Positions 8,105 to 18,682 are shown, counted from the first letter of the stretch. The stretch is DNA of 64,000 bases from an uncultured Pontibacter sp. (GCF_947499215.1 NZ_CANMNI010000001.1:1445523-1509522), one strand, 5' to 3'. Made by a program: numbers and translations. Notes: a model not told the origin generated them from the sequence alone.

Positions 8105-10708
8105 ATGGAAGCTAAATTCTCAAACAGAGTGAAAGAGGTTATCTCACTCAGCCGTGAGGAAGCTATCCGTCTTGGGCATGACTACATTGGCACCGAACAT
8201 TTGGTGCTGGGCATGATCCGGGAAGGAGAAGGTACTGCCATTGCCTTGCTGAAGAAGCTGGGCGTTTCGATAGATGAACTAAAGTACGCTTTAGAACAGG
8301 CTACCCGAAACACTGCTTCTCAGAACAGCAACATTACTGGCAGCATCCCGCTTACCAAACAGACAGAGAAGGTGCTTAAGATTACTTATCTGGAGGCCAA
8401 AATCTTCAAAAGTGATATAATAGGTACTGAACACCTCTTATTATCCATCCTCCGGGATGAGGACAATATTTCTTCACAAATCTTAGCGAAATTCAACGTG
8501 AACTACGAAGCGATAAGAGACTCTTTGGATTATCATAGCAATAATCCACTGGCGTCGTCTGACACAGACGATAGTGATGATTCTGACAAATTGTTTGGCT
8601 CTTCTTCCCGCGCTGGCAGCAGCTCGAGCAAGAAGCCCGGCGAAAAATCGCGCACCCCTGTGCTCGACAACTTTGGCCGCGACCTGACCAAACTCGCAGA
8701 AGACGACAAGCTCGACCCGATTGTGGGCCGTGAAAAAGAAATTGAACGCGTGGCACAGGTACTGAGCCGCCGCAAAAAGAACAACCCGATCCTGATTGGT
8801 GAGCCGGGCGTAGGTAAAACAGCTATTGCTGAAGGACTTGCGCTGCGCATTGTGCAGAAAAAGGTAAGCCGCGTGCTCTTCAACAAGCGTGTGGTAACCC
8901 TTGACTTGGCCTCTTTGGTGGCTGGCACAAAGTACCGTGGTCAGTTCGAGGAGCGTATGAAAGCCGTGATGAACGAGCTCGAGAAGTCTCCGGACGTGAT
9001 CCTGTTCATTGACGAGCTACACACGATCGTGGGTGCTGGTGGCGCTTCCGGTTCGCTGGATGCCTCCAACATGTTCAAGCCGGCCCTTGCACGTGGCGAG
9101 ATCCAATGCATTGGCGCGACGACACTCGACGAGTACCGTCAGTACATCGAAAAAGATGGCGCCTTGGCCCGTCGTTTCCAGATTGTGATGGTAGACCCTA
9201 CTACGCCGGAAGAAACGATTGAGATACTGAACAACATCAAGGATAAGTACCAAGATCACCACCACGTGAACTACACCGACAAGGCGATTGAGGCCTGTGT
9301 GAAGTTCAGTGACCGCTACATGAGCGACCGTTTCCTGCCAGACAAGGCGATCGATGTACTCGATGAGGCGGGTGCACGGGTGCACATCAACAACATCGTG
9401 GTGCCAGATGATATTCTGAAGCTCGAAGAGCAGATCGAAAACATCAAAGGCGAGAAAAACCGCGTGGTGAAGAGCCAGAAATACGAAGAGGCTGCCCAAC
9501 TGCGTGATAAAGAGAAAAAACTGATCGACCAACTCGAAGCAGCTAAAAAAAGCTGGGAAGAGGAGACCAAGAAGAAGCGCTACACGGTAAAAGAGGAAAA
9601 TGTGGCAGAGGTTATTGCCATGATGACAGGTATTCCGGTGAAGCGTATCGCCCAGAACGAAGGCCAGAAGCTGTTGAATATGGCCGATGAACTGAGCGGC
9701 AAGGTGATCGGTCAGGAGAAAGCCATCAAGCAATTGGTAAAAGCCATCCAGCGTACCCGCGTTGGTCTGAAAGATCCGAAGAAGCCGATTGGTTCATTCG
9801 TGTTCCTTGGTCCGACTGGTGTAGGTAAAACGGAGCTCGCCAAAGTGCTGGCCACTTACCTGTTCGACAAAGACGATTCCTTGGTGCGTATCGACATGAG
9901 TGAGTACATGGAGAAATTCAGTGTATCTCGCTTGGTGGGAGCGCCTCCGGGCTACGTGGGCTACGAAGAGGGCGGTCAGCTGACGGAGAAGATCCGCCGC
10001 AAGCCATACTCTGTGGTACTCCTCGACGAGATCGAGAAAGCGCACCCGGATGTATACAACCTGTTGCTACAGGTGCTGGATGATGGTATTCTGACGGACG
10101 GTCTGGGCCGCAAGGTGGACTTCCGTAACACGATCATCATCATGACTTCCAACATCGGTGCACGCGACCTGCAAGACTTCGGTGCCGGTATCGGTTTCAT
10201 GTCGAAGAGCAAGCAAGAGAACGTCGACGACATCATGAAAGGTACTATTGCAAGTGCCCTGAAGAAAACCTTCTCGCCTGAGTTCCTGAACCGTTTGGAT
10301 GACGTGATCGTGTTCAACTCACTTGGTCGTGAGGATATGCACAAGATCATCGAGCTGTCGCTTGGCAAGCTGTTCAAGCGTATTGATGCGCTTGGCTACA
10401 AGATCGAGCTTACCAGCAAGGCGAAGGACTTTGTGGCCGAGAAAGGCTACGATCCGAAGTATGGTGCCCGTCCGCTGAACCGTGCTATTCAGAAATATAT
10501 CGAAGACCCGATTGCGGAGGAGATACTGAAAGCCGAGATCGCACAAGGCGACACCATGATGGTGGACTACAAAGAAGGTGAAGAAAAACTGACTTTCGCA
10601 TCAAAGAAGAGCAATGGCAAAAAAAACAAAAGCGCTTTGGATGATGGAGAAGAGGAAGAAAAAGAGCCAACTAAGTCGTCTGGTGACGGTGAGAAATCCG
10701 ACAAATAA
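8105..10708 (+). CDS. clpC: ATP-dependent Clp protease ATP-binding subunit ClpC
   Basis: 867 residues. Two Clp N repeats (about 1-145), first AAA+ module with Walker A GEPGVGKT at 232, a UVR-like coiled middle segment (about 435-475), second AAA+ module with Walker A GPTGVGKT at 569, and the ClpB-type D2-small domain. The last 45 residues are very acidic and basic ([10 protein letters not shown]), longer than in Firmicute ClpC. It unfolds substrates for ClpP. Monocistronic with a clear terminator. It contains no copy of the AGGTATA word common elsewhere. Confidence 0.96.
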   Translation: MEAKFSNRVKEVISLSREEAIRLGHDYIGTEHLVLGMIREGEGTAIALLKKLGVSIDELKYALEQATRNTASQNSNITGSIPLTKQTEKVLKITYLEAKIFKSDIIGTEHLLLSILRDEDNISSQILAKFNVNYEAIRDSLDYHSNNPLASSDTDDSDDSDKLFGSSSRAGSSSSKKPGEKSRTPVLDNFGRDLTKLAEDDKLDPIVGREKEIERVAQVLSRRKKNNPILIGEPGVGKTAIAEGLALRIVQKKVSRVLFNKRVVTLDLASLVAGTKYRGQFEERMKAVMNELEKSPDVILFIDELHTIVGAGGASGSLDASNMFKPALARGEIQCIGATTLDEYRQYIEKDGALARRFQIVMVDPTTPEETIEILNNIKDKYQDHHHVNYTDKAIEACVKFSDRYMSDRFLPDKAIDVLDEAGARVHINNIVVPDDILKLEEQIENIKGEKNRVVKSQKYEEAAQLRDKEKKLIDQLEAAKKSWEEETKKKRYTVKEENVAEVIAMMTGIPVKRIAQNEGQKLLNMADELSGKVIGQEKAIKQLVKAIQRTRVGLKDPKKPIGSFVFLGPTGVGKTELAKVLATYLFDKDDSLVRIDMSEYMEKFSVSRLVGAPPGYVGYEEGGQLTEKIRRKPYSVVLLDEIEKAHPDVYNLLLQVLDDGILTDGLGRKVDFRNTIIIMTSNIGARDLQDFGAGIGFMSKSKQENVDDIMKGTIASALKKTFSPEFLNRLDDVIVFNSLGREDMHKIIELSLGKLFKRIDALGYKIELTSKAKDFVAEKGYDPKYGARPLNRAIQKYIEDPIAEEILKAEIAQGDTMMVDYKEGEEKLTFASKKSNGKKNKSALDDGEEEEKEPTKSSGDGEKSDK

Positions 10709-10726
10709 GGTATAAGACCTATAAGC

Positions 10727-10763
10727 ATAAGGGCTGCTCCTAACAGGGTAGCCCTTATTTTTT
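10727..10763 (+). terminator. clpC terminator
   Basis: ATAAGGGCT (10727-10735) pairs with AGCCCTTAT (10750-10758), followed by six T. Confidence 0.85.
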
Positions 10764-10891
10764 GCCCTTATCCGAAAGATATACACCGATGTAGATTCAA
10801 ATTTTGCTATGAGTATAGCTTATTTCGGCTGATAGTTTTTAAATTTGACAATTAATCAATTGATATTAGATAAACAGCTATACCCCATTTC

Positions 10892-12451
10892 ATGGCAGGA
10901 GAAATCAGACAGAGCCAGATCGAAACGCTGGACCGCAAAAATGCCGAAGCCTTGCTAGGCGGCGGACAGGACAGAATAGAAGCACAGCACAAAAAAGGCA
11001 AACTGACGGCCCGTGAGCGCATCCACCTTTTGATGGACGAGAACTCCTTTGAGGAGATCGGCAAGTTTGTGATGCACCGCTCCAAGGACTTTGGTCTGGA
11101 CAAGCAGTATTACTTAGGCGATGGCGTAGTGACCGGCTACGGTACCATCAACGGCCGACTGGTTTATGTGTTCTCGCAGGACTTTACGGTACTGGGCGGT
11201 TCACTCTCTGAGACCCACGCTGAGAAAATCGTGAAGATCATGGAGCTGGCCATGAAGAACGGTGCACCCGTTATCGGTCTGAATGACTCAGGTGGAGCCC
11301 GTATTCAGGAAGGTGTGGTATCGCTGGGTGGATATGCCGATATTTTCTACCGCAACACACTGGCCTCTGGGGTTATACCTCAGATCTCGGCTATCATGGG
11401 ACCATGCGCCGGTGGCGCGGTCTACTCCCCTGCCATCACCGACTTTATCATGATGGTGGAAGACACGTCTTATATGTTCGTGACTGGCCCGAACGTGGTA
11501 AAAACGGTAACGCACGAAGAAGTAACCTCTGAAGAGCTGGGCGGCGCTAGCACGCACAGCACCAAGAGTGGCGTGACGCATTTTTCCTGCGCCAACGAGG
11601 TAGAGTGTATCAACTACATTAAAACGCTGTTGAGCTACGTGCCGCAGAACTGCGAAGAGTTGCCACCGTCAGTACCCTACGAGGAAAAAGCTGACGAAAC
11701 TCGCGCTATTCTCGACACCATTATACCTGAAAACCCGAACCAGCCTTACGACATGCGTGAGGTAATCGAGGGCATCATCGACGCGGACTCTTTCTTTGAG
11801 GTACACAAAAACTTCGGCGAGAACATCGTGGTGGGTTTTGCCCGTCTGGGTGGCCGCAGCATCGGCATCGTGGGCAACCAACCTTCCGTCCTCGCCGGCG
11901 TGCTCGACATCAACGCCAGCACCAAAGCCGCGCGTTTCGTGCGCTTCTGCGACAGCTTCAACGTGCCGTTGCTGGTGTTGGAAGACGTACCAGGCTTCCT
12001 GCCGGGCACTGATCAGGAGTGGCGCGGTATCATCACTAACGGTGCCAAGCTGCTTTATGCCTTCTGCGAAGCGACTGTGCCGCGTATCACGGTGATTACT
12101 CGTAAAGCTTATGGCGGTGCATACGACGTTATGAACTCCAAGCACATCGGTGCTGACATGAACTATGCATGGCCGACTGCTGAGATTGCGGTTATGGGTG
12201 CGCAGGGTGCTGCCGAGATTATCTTTAAGCGTGAGATCGCTGAAGCCGAAGATCCGGCTGCGAAACTGGCTGAGAAGGTACAAGAGTACAAAGACAAATT
12301 CGCGACGCCATACCGCGCTGCGCACCGTGGCTTCATCGACGAAGTGATCATGCCAAGCGAGACACGCTCCAAGTTGATCAAGGCTTTCAAGATGCTGGAA
12401 AATAAAGTGGTAAGCCTACCGCGCAAGAAGCACGGGAATATTCCGCTTTAA
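10892..12451 (+). CDS. acyl-CoA carboxylase, carboxyltransferase (beta) subunit
   Basis: 519 residues, the usual length of propionyl/methylmalonyl-CoA carboxyltransferase subunits. Paired crotonase-like folds: an N-half with [13 protein letters not shown] and [13 protein letters not shown], and a C-half with [13 protein letters not shown] and [13 protein letters not shown]. It transfers carboxyl from biotin to propionyl-CoA or a related acyl-CoA. No biotin carboxylase or carrier subunit is adjacent, so the partners are encoded elsewhere; a decarboxylase alpha subunit (MmdA) is an alternative the sequence does not exclude. Confidence 0.93.
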   Translation: MAGEIRQSQIETLDRKNAEALLGGGQDRIEAQHKKGKLTARERIHLLMDENSFEEIGKFVMHRSKDFGLDKQYYLGDGVVTGYGTINGRLVYVFSQDFTVLGGSLSETHAEKIVKIMELAMKNGAPVIGLNDSGGARIQEGVVSLGGYADIFYRNTLASGVIPQISAIMGPCAGGAVYSPAITDFIMMVEDTSYMFVTGPNVVKTVTHEEVTSEELGGASTHSTKSGVTHFSCANEVECINYIKTLLSYVPQNCEELPPSVPYEEKADETRAILDTIIPENPNQPYDMREVIEGIIDADSFFEVHKNFGENIVVGFARLGGRSIGIVGNQPSVLAGVLDINASTKAARFVRFCDSFNVPLLVLEDVPGFLPGTDQEWRGIITNGAKLLYAFCEATVPRITVITRKAYGGAYDVMNSKHIGADMNYAWPTAEIAVMGAQGAAEIIFKREIAEAEDPAAKLAEKVQEYKDKFATPYRAAHRGFIDEVIMPSETRSKLIKAFKMLENKVVSLPRKKHGNIPL

Positions 12452-12550
12452 TTGGATTGAATGACGAGCATGCGCAGCCACAGAACATCTGGCTGTACAT
12501 GCTCGTTATGTTTAACAACCATTGTGTATACATTACTGAAAACTGACCCA

Positions 12551-13621
12551 ATGAGAAAAGAATCTTTCGATTTTCTAGAGAAATACCTGAATAACTCCTC
12601 TCCCACCGGCTTCGAATCTGAAGGCCAGAAGCTATGGCTGGAGTACATCAAACCATACATTGAGGATTACTTCGTAGATACTTACGGCACTGTAGTGGGT
12701 GTGATTAACCCAGAAGCAGAGTATAAGGTCGTGATCGAAGCGCATGCCGATGAGATCTCTTGGTTCGTGAACTACATCACGCCAGAAGGCTATCTCTACC
12801 TGAAGCGCAACGGTGGTTCCGATGCCCTGATCGCTCCGTCTAAAAGAGTTAACATCTATACCTCTAAGGGTATCGTGAAGGCTGTTTTCGGATGGCCGGC
12901 CATCCACGTGCGCAAGGTCGAGAACGACAAAGCCCCTACTATCGAAACTGTGTTCTTGGACTGCGGCGCGAGCAATCGTGAGGAAGTAGAGAAAATGGGT
13001 ATACACGTGGGTTGCGTGGCTACGTTCGAAGACGAGTTCACAGTGATGAACGACAAATTTTACGTAGGCCGTGCGCTGGACAACCGTGTGGGTGGTTTTA
13101 TGATCGCTGAAGTGGCTCGCATGATCCATGAGCGCAAGCACAAGTTGCCTTTTGGTCTGTACATCGTCAATTCCGTGCAGGAAGAGATCGGTCTGCGTGG
13201 TGCCGAGATGATCGCACACCGCATCAAGCCGGATGTGGCCATCATCACGGACGTGACGCACGATACACAGTCGCCGATGTATGACAAGAAGAACAGCGGC
13301 GACATCCACTGCGGCAAAGGCCCTGTGATTGCCTACGGTCCGGCGGTGCAGAATAATGTACGCGACCTGATCATCAATACCGCACAGGAAAAAGAGATTC
13401 CATTCCAGCGCTCCGCCGTTTCACGTGCAACCGGAACCGACACTGATGCGTTTGCATATTCTAACGCGGGTGTAGCTTCAGCGCTTATTTCGTTGCCGCT
13501 GAAGTATATGCACACAACAGTAGAAACTGTGCACAAAGACGACGTGGAGAACGTGACGAAACTGATTTACGAGACACTGCTAAAAATTGAGGACAATCAG
13601 GATTTCAGATACCTGAAATAA
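12551..13621 (+). CDS. M42 family metallopeptidase
   Basis: 356 residues. IEAHADEIS gives the first zinc His, ALDNRVGG the bridging Asp, VQEEIGLRG the catalytic and metal Glu pair, and YMHTTVETV the last His, as in M42 glutamyl/lysyl aminopeptidases. Start taken at ATG 12551 (MRKESFDF); the open frame extends to 12461 without homology. Likely a cytosolic aminopeptidase. A terminator follows 24 bases after the stop. Confidence 0.92.
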   Translation: MRKESFDFLEKYLNNSSPTGFESEGQKLWLEYIKPYIEDYFVDTYGTVVGVINPEAEYKVVIEAHADEISWFVNYITPEGYLYLKRNGGSDALIAPSKRVNIYTSKGIVKAVFGWPAIHVRKVENDKAPTIETVFLDCGASNREEVEKMGIHVGCVATFEDEFTVMNDKFYVGRALDNRVGGFMIAEVARMIHERKHKLPFGLYIVNSVQEEIGLRGAEMIAHRIKPDVAIITDVTHDTQSPMYDKKNSGDIHCGKGPVIAYGPAVQNNVRDLIINTAQEKEIPFQRSAVSRATGTDTDAFAYSNAGVASALISLPLKYMHTTVETVHKDDVENVTKLIYETLLKIEDNQDFRYLK

Positions 13622-13645
13622 AAAATCGCTTTTAGCCAATGCGAG

Positions 13646-13684
13646 AAACCACACAGCACCCCCTTTGGACTGTGTGGTTTTTTA
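13646..13684 (+). terminator. terminator after the M42 peptidase
   Basis: AAACCACACAG (13646-13656) pairs with CTGTGTGGTTT (13670-13680), then a T-rich tail. The tail overlaps the predicted promoter of the next gene. Confidence 0.85.
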
Positions 13685-13715
13685 TTTTAAGGGTCTTTTC
13701 AATTTCTTACTTTTG
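13685..13715 (+). promoter_or_regulatory. promoter of the metal-receptor gene, predicting a leaderless mRNA
   Basis: TTTT, 19 bases, TACTTTTG (13708-13715) fits TTTG-N19-TAnnTTTG with one mismatch. A box centred at -7 puts the first transcribed base on the A of the ATG at 13719. Confidence 0.5.
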
Positions 13716-13718
13716 AAC

Positions 13719-14531
13719 ATGCGCTCCCTCTATACTTTCACCGACCAAATGGGCCACACCATTACGCTGCCGCAATTGCCACAGCGCATTGTGTCGCTGG
13801 TGCCATCGCAAACCGAGTTGCTTTTTGATCTGGGTTTGCAAGACCGCCTTGTTGGCCTTACCAAATTCTGCATTCACCCCACTGAAAAGGTAAAGCAAAA
13901 GACCGTCATCGGCGGTACCAAGAACTTTAAACTGGAAGTGATCGACGCACTCCAGCCTGACCTGATTATTGGAAACAAGGAAGAGAATTATGAGGAAGGT
14001 ATAGCCCAGCTGCAGGGGAAGTACCCGGTCTGGATGAGCGACATCTATACCTTGGAAGACGCGCTTCAAATGATCACGCAGATAGGTAGACTAACTGGAA
14101 CAGAAGCTAAGGCAGAGGAGCTGGTACAAGGTATAGCCTCCGGTTTTAAAAATCTGCAGCCCTTGCGACCCGCTATACCTACAGCTTACTTTATCTGGCG
14201 CAAACCTTATATGGCGGTGGGCAGCGACAACTTCATCGATTACATGCTACAGCGCTGCGGCTTTCACAATGTGTTTGCCGACTTGTCTCGCTATCCGGAG
14301 GTATCGCCAGAGCAGCTGCAGATTGCTGCCCCAACACTGATTTTGCTGTCATCAGAGCCTTACCCTTTTCAGGATAAGCACTTTGCGGAGTTTCAGGAGA
14401 TCTGCCCGAAGGCGGTGATCAAAGTAGTGGATGGAGAGATGTTTAGTTGGTACGGCAGTCGCTTGCTAAAGGCACCGGAGTATTTGCAGAACTTGATAGA
14501 GGAAGTAGTGAAGGATTCAGTGCCTCATTGA
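13719..14531 (+). CDS. helical-backbone metal receptor (BtuF-like), no signal peptide
   Basis: 270 residues. Two-lobed binding-protein fold of the BtuF/FepB type: PQRIVSLVPSQTELLFDLGL opens the first lobe, LIIGNKEENYEEGI and the long linker helix (about 115-150) follow, then a C lobe. Family members carry cobalamin, heme or siderophores to ABC importers, yet this protein starts directly with the domain (MRSLYTFTDQMG) and has no export or lipoprotein signal, so it is predicted cytosolic. No transporter gene is adjacent. Role unknown. Confidence 0.85.
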   Translation: MRSLYTFTDQMGHTITLPQLPQRIVSLVPSQTELLFDLGLQDRLVGLTKFCIHPTEKVKQKTVIGGTKNFKLEVIDALQPDLIIGNKEENYEEGIAQLQGKYPVWMSDIYTLEDALQMITQIGRLTGTEAKAEELVQGIASGFKNLQPLRPAIPTAYFIWRKPYMAVGSDNFIDYMLQRCGFHNVFADLSRYPEVSPEQLQIAAPTLILLSSEPYPFQDKHFAEFQEICPKAVIKVVDGEMFSWYGSRLLKAPEYLQNLIEEVVKDSVPH

Positions 14532-14545
14532 GTTATTGCAATACT

Positions 14546-15073
14546 TTACTTCAGACTGTCTAACAAATCTAGCGCTTGTTTAGACACACCCTCAAAATAT
14601 GCAGCATCAGCTTTGAGCTGATCTACAGTTTTGCCTTTGACAGGACGCTTATTGGTGGGATCTGTCAATGAAGTAAGTGTGATGATCTTCCGGAGATGCT
14701 GTTTCTGTTCTGAGCTTATACTTTCGAGGTGCATCTGCTCCAGCACTTCCAAGAGCAAATGTCGAAAATCCTTCGCCTCCACTGCCTCTTCGTCCAATAA
14801 ACGCATGATGGCTGCGACAGCTTCATCCTCGTGCGGCGTTTCGATGGCAACCGCTATCAATCTCTCTGTAGTTGGGAGCGGGAGCCTGATAAGTAATTCG
14901 TAACCGCCACCCAGCTGCTCGCCTGCCGTGGTATAGCATTTCATCCAAAAACTCTTTGTAGCGGCATCCTTATACACCGCCGCCCAGCCGCCTGCGGCTT
15001 CTTCCATCAACTCAAACTGAGGAAGCAAGCCTTCAATCAGACCAGCGTCTCCGTACAAATAGCGCTTTCCCAT
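14546..15073 (-). CDS. uncharacterised protein at the end of the aro operon
   Basis: 175 residues; family not recognised. It opens with MGKRYLYGDAGLIEGLLPQFELMEE, shows alternating beta/alpha character, and has an acidic helix (HEDEAVAAIMRLLDEEAVEAKDF). No signal peptide or membrane segment. Its ATG shares one base with the aroA stop (TAATG), so translation is coupled to aroA; this is the best hint of function, perhaps a regulator or accessory of aromatic synthesis, but that is inference. Confidence 0.8.
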   Translation of the reverse strand: MGKRYLYGDAGLIEGLLPQFELMEEAAGGWAAVYKDAATKSFWMKCYTTAGEQLGGGYELLIRLPLPTTERLIAVAIETPHEDEAVAAIMRLLDEEAVEAKDFRHLLLEVLEQMHLESISSEQKQHLRKIITLTSLTDPTNKRPVKGKTVDQLKADAAYFEGVSKQALDLLDSLK

Positions 15074-16302
15074 TATTCATTATTCATTACCTCAAACCCT
15101 ATTTTCTCCAGATCCTCCCAAAACTGTGGGTAGGACTTGCGCACCACTTCCGGCTCCTGAATTTGTACCGGCTGCAGCAAAGCAATAGGTGCAAAAGCCA
15201 TGGCCATCCGGTGATCTTGGTAAGTCCTGAAGTTCAGTTCCCGGTTGATCATGAGGGTCGGTTTCATCTGAAAAATGCCGGGTGATCTTTCTTCCAGTGA
15301 AGCCCCCATACCTAATACCTCAATCTGAAGCGCCTGAATGCGGTCTGTTTCTTTGATGCGCAAACTCTCTATACCGTTCATTTCCAGTGTTACGCCAATA
15401 GCGGCGCACAGTGCCACAATAGTTTGGGCCAAATCAGGACAGTTGCTAAAATCGTAGGACAGGCGCTTTTCGGAGTGCTTCTTGGTGAGGCGCACCCCTT
15501 CCGGCTTGAACTCAGTATGCACGCCCAAACGGCGCATGATGTCCACGATGGCTTTGTCGCCTTGGTGAGAGACCTCCCGTAAGCCGAGCAAGGTAATATC
15601 CGCTTCTTTGGCCAAAGCCGCCATGCTATACCAGTAGCTGGCCGCCGACCAGTCAGACTCTACCGAAAAAGTGGCGGACTGGTACTTCTGGTGAGGCACT
15701 GTGATCGTATTGCCCTCAAAGATGGCCTCTACGCCAAAATGCTTCATCAAAGCCAAGGTCATTTCGATATAGGGACGTGAGCTGACCTTACTTTCTAGTT
15801 CTAGTTCCAGCCCCTCCGGAAGCAAAGGCGCGACCATGATCAAAGCCGAAATGTACTGGCTACTGATATCGCTGCGCACTTTCAGGCGTTTCTTGCCATT
15901 GCCTTTGAAGCCGCTGATCTTGAGTGGCGGATAACCTTCCTTACCTAGGTACTCTATACCTGCGCCTAGCTCCTGCAAGGCTTCTACCAGCACTTTGATC
16001 GGCCGCTGGCACATGCGTTCGGTGCCGGTTAATGTTTTTTGCTGACCAGTTATAGCATAGTAGGCTGTCAGGAAGCGCATAACCGTGCCGGCATCCTCGG
16101 CGTCGATAGAGTCCGAGTCGCTTTTCAGGAGTTTTTGCAGGAGTTGGGTATCGTTGGCTTCGGAGAGGTTGTGTAGCTTGGACTCTCCCCCTGCCAAAGC
16201 CGCGATGATCAAAGCACGATTTGCCTCGCTCTTAGAGGCAGGTAATTGTATGCGGCCCTTCAGTATACCTGTTGGGTGCGAAATAGTAAGAGTTTTGGTC
16301 AT
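15073..16302 (-). CDS. aroA: 3-phosphoshikimate 1-carboxyvinyltransferase (EPSP synthase)
   Basis: 409 residues. Signature LPASKSEANRALI near the N-terminus (substrate-binding Lys-Ser and Arg), GTAGTVMRF-type loop as DAGTVMRFLTAY, later GIESLRIKETDRIQAL and TYQDHRMAMAFAP. It transfers enolpyruvyl from PEP to shikimate-3-phosphate. Start at ATG 16302, which overlaps the aroB stop by four bases (ATGA); the 20 extra codons of the longer frame lie inside aroB. Middle gene of aroB-aroA-unknown. Confidence 0.96.
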   Translation of the reverse strand: MTKTLTISHPTGILKGRIQLPASKSEANRALIIAALAGGESKLHNLSEANDTQLLQKLLKSDSDSIDAEDAGTVMRFLTAYYAITGQQKTLTGTERMCQRPIKVLVEALQELGAGIEYLGKEGYPPLKISGFKGNGKKRLKVRSDISSQYISALIMVAPLLPEGLELELESKVSSRPYIEMTLALMKHFGVEAIFEGNTITVPHQKYQSATFSVESDWSAASYWYSMAALAKEADITLLGLREVSHQGDKAIVDIMRRLGVHTEFKPEGVRLTKKHSEKRLSYDFSNCPDLAQTIVALCAAIGVTLEMNGIESLRIKETDRIQALQIEVLGMGASLEERSPGIFQMKPTLMINRELNFRTYQDHRMAMAFAPIALLQPVQIQEPEVVRKSYPQFWEDLEKIGFEVMNNE

Positions 16303-17336
16303 AGTAGCTGATAATAGCGCAAAGATTCCTGTATTTCGGCGAGGGTGACAGGCTGGTCCCAAACAGCCTTGCCTATACCTTGCAACAGCGTACAGTTGAT
16401 AGTGGAATGAGTATTTTTCTTGTCCTGCAGAGCCAGTTGGCTCATCGCCCGAATGTCTTCTTCGGTGAGCTTCACCTTTTCGTAAACCGAAACCAGAAAA
16501 GTTTCGATCTGGTCGAGCTCCCGCTTGGTGAGCATGTCTTTCTTCACGGACAGGTAAGCCTCACACAGCATCCCGACGGCAATGGCCTCACCGTGTAACA
16601 ACTCGCGGCCCGGCTGCCCCATCAGGTAACTTTCTACGGCGTGACCCACCGTATGGCCGAAGTTGAGCACTTTGCGATAACCGCCTTCCAGCGGATCGGC
16701 CTCCACCACCGCTGACTTTATACCTACTGAGTGCCGTATAAGTGCGTCCCAGTCTTCAGTGAAAAGCCCGATGTGGCGCTGTTCCTCAAAGGCCGCCGCG
16801 TCTGCGATCAGCCAGTGTTTGATGATCTCGGCATAACCTGACTTGAGTTGACGCTGCGGGAGCGAATTTAGGAAAGTCGGATCGATGATGACGGCTTTGG
16901 GCTCTTTGTATACTCCGATGTGGTTTTTGAGTTCGTGGAAGTCTATACCTGTTTTGCCGCCTATGCTGGCATCAACCTGCGCCAGCAGTGTGGTAGGCAC
17001 CTGCACAAAGTACATACCGCGCTTGAATGTGGCCGCACAGAAACCGCCCATGTCGCCGATCACGCCGCCACCCAGATTCACGAGCACCGACCAGCGGTCC
17101 AGATTGAACTCCGTCATACGCTGCCAGATGTGCTCGCAGGTCTGTAGGGTTTTGTGTTCCTCGCCGCTTTGTATCTGGATGATATCGTGTTCGGGCAGAT
17201 AGGGCTTCACTTGCGGATAGCAATGGTGCAGGGTGTTTTCGTCCACCAGCACAGCTACTTTCGAGAAGGCGAGGTTTTGCAATACCGCTTTCAGCTGCGG
17301 CAGCACGTCTCGTCCGATGTATATGCTTTCGGTCAC
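16299..17336 (-). CDS. aroB: 3-dehydroquinate synthase
   Basis: 345 residues. GEEHKTLQ, the NAD-binding NLGGGVIGDMGGFCAATFKRG, QVPTTLLAQVDASIGGKTGI and the metal ligands in NFGHTVGHAVE and LLHGEAIAVGM are all present. It cyclises DAHP to 3-dehydroquinate using NAD+ and a divalent metal. It follows the DAHP synthase gene, separated by a terminator-like hairpin (17374-17396), and overlaps aroA. Confidence 0.96.
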   Translation of the reverse strand: MTESIYIGRDVLPQLKAVLQNLAFSKVAVLVDENTLHHCYPQVKPYLPEHDIIQIQSGEEHKTLQTCEHIWQRMTEFNLDRWSVLVNLGGGVIGDMGGFCAATFKRGMYFVQVPTTLLAQVDASIGGKTGIDFHELKNHIGVYKEPKAVIIDPTFLNSLPQRQLKSGYAEIIKHWLIADAAAFEEQRHIGLFTEDWDALIRHSVGIKSAVVEADPLEGGYRKVLNFGHTVGHAVESYLMGQPGRELLHGEAIAVGMLCEAYLSVKKDMLTKRELDQIETFLVSVYEKVKLTEEDIRAMSQLALQDKKNTHSTINCTLLQGIGKAVWDQPVTLAEIQESLRYYQLL

Positions 17337-17365
17337 GCAGATTTTGATTTTATCAGGTATAGATT

Positions 17366-17396
17366 AAGAATAAAACGTCGGCTTTTGACCGACGTT
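17366..17396 (-). terminator. partial terminator between the DAHP synthase gene and aroB
   Basis: On the minus strand AACGTCGG and CCGACGTT (17389-17396 with 17374-17381) form an 8-bp stem followed by TTTATTCTT. It may reduce read-through from the first gene of the aro operon. Confidence 0.6.
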
Positions 17397-17407
17397 CAGG
17401 TATACGC

Positions 17408-18538
17408 TTACGAAGCCTGTTCCGGCTTGGTGTCAGGTTTTGCTTCTTGGTTTCCGTCCTGCAGGATGATGGTCTGTTTGCGGATGGACTCCACATGAAT
17501 CAGCTTATAAAGCTCTTCCACAAAGGCCGGGTTTATACCTGCCTCGGAGGCCCAGTCGGCTCGGGTTCGGAAAATCTCTTTCCAGCGCTCAAGCTGCAGC
17601 ACCTGCACGTTGTTTTGTTTTTTGTACTCCCCTATCTGCTCGACTAAGGCCATGCGCTGTGCCAAGACACCGATTAGGTCATGGTCGGCGGCGTCAATCT
17701 GCAAGCGCAGTTCCTCGGCCCGGTTTACGAGTTCAACGTCATCGTAATTTGTTTTGCGCACCTGCAGTTTGTCCAGAATGTCAGCCAAGGCCGCTGGCGT
17801 CACCTGCTGCTCCGGGTCGCTCAGGGCTTCAATCGGGTTCGGGTGCGTTTCGATCATCACACCGTCATAGCCAAGATCAAGTGCCCGCTGCGAAATGGGG
17901 TGTATAAGTTCACGCGTGCCTCCGATATGGCTTGGGTCCACGATCACAGGCAAGTTCTGGAAACGGGCTTTCAGTTCGATCGGAATCTGCCATACCGGCG
18001 CGTTGCGGTACTTGGAAGGCTGATAAGAAGAAAAACCACGGTGAATGGCGGCCAAATCGCTTATACCTGCCTGATAGATGCGCTCAATCGCTCCAATCCA
18101 CAGTGCCAGATCCGGGTTTACGGGGTTTTTCACCATCACCGGCACTTGCACGCCACTCAGCGCATCGGCTATTTCCTGCACGGCAAATGGGTTCACGGAG
18201 GTGCGGGCGCCAATCCACAACACGTCTATACCTTGTTTTAGGGCTTCTTCTACATGGCGGCCAGTGGCTACTTCCGTCGTCACGCGCATACCCAGTTCAC
18301 GCTTCACGCGGCCTAGCCATTCCAGTCCTTCTAGGCCTATACCTTCGAAGGTGTTTGGGCGGGAACGTGGCTTCCAGATGCCCGCCCGAAACAAGTGCAC
18401 ACCCAGCTTTTTCAGAGCTTCGGCGGTTTGCATCACCTGCTTTTCACTCTCAGCGCTGCAAGGTCCGGCAATCACAAGCGGCCTGCCTCGCTCGGCTAGC
18501 AAATCAGCAAAGTAAGTGTCTTTATTTTTAAAATTCAT
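17408..18538 (-). CDS. bifunctional 3-deoxy-7-phosphoheptulonate synthase / chorismate mutase
   Basis: 376 residues. The first ~265 form a KDO8P-type DAHP synthase (VIAGPCSAESEKQVMQ, FRAGIWKPRSRPNTFEG, DPSHIGGTRELI); residues ~275-355 form an AroQ-type chorismate mutase (RAEELRLQIDAADHDLIGVL, LERWKEIF). A domain fusion of the first shikimate-pathway enzyme and the branch-point enzyme toward Phe/Tyr is usual in this phylum and lets prephenate feed back on the pathway. Start at ATG 18538, 15 bases after a predicted start of transcription. First gene of the aro operon. Confidence 0.95.
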   Translation of the reverse strand: MNFKNKDTYFADLLAERGRPLVIAGPCSAESEKQVMQTAEALKKLGVHLFRAGIWKPRSRPNTFEGIGLEGLEWLGRVKRELGMRVTTEVATGRHVEEALKQGIDVLWIGARTSVNPFAVQEIADALSGVQVPVMVKNPVNPDLALWIGAIERIYQAGISDLAAIHRGFSSYQPSKYRNAPVWQIPIELKARFQNLPVIVDPSHIGGTRELIHPISQRALDLGYDGVMIETHPNPIEALSDPEQQVTPAALADILDKLQVRKTNYDDVELVNRAEELRLQIDAADHDLIGVLAQRMALVEQIGEYKKQNNVQVLQLERWKEIFRTRADWASEAGINPAFVEELYKLIHVESIRKQTIILQDGNQEAKPDTKPEQAS

Positions 18539-18556
18539 CGGTATCAATTGTCCATA

Positions 18557-18564
18557 CAAAGGTA
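18557..18564 (-). promoter_or_regulatory. -7 box of the aro operon
   Basis: Minus strand TACCTTTG matches TAnnTTTG; the ATG is 18 bases downstream of the box. No clear TTTG at -33. Confidence 0.5.
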
Positions 18565-18682
18565 CGACAATTACAACAGTTATGCAGTGGATCTAGTTTA
18601 AGGGAATGCCTGCACTGAAAAACAGTACAAAAATATACCTTAAGTACTAGGTGTCTATGGTGTATAACTTTAACAGTTACAC

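Noticed and set aside
9017..9733. Long antisense frame in clpC (238 residues)
   Set aside because: Mirror of a strongly biased coding sequence; no family resemblance and no start region.
17681..18241. 186-residue plus-strand frame inside the DAHP synthase gene
   Set aside because: Antisense shadow without family similarity.
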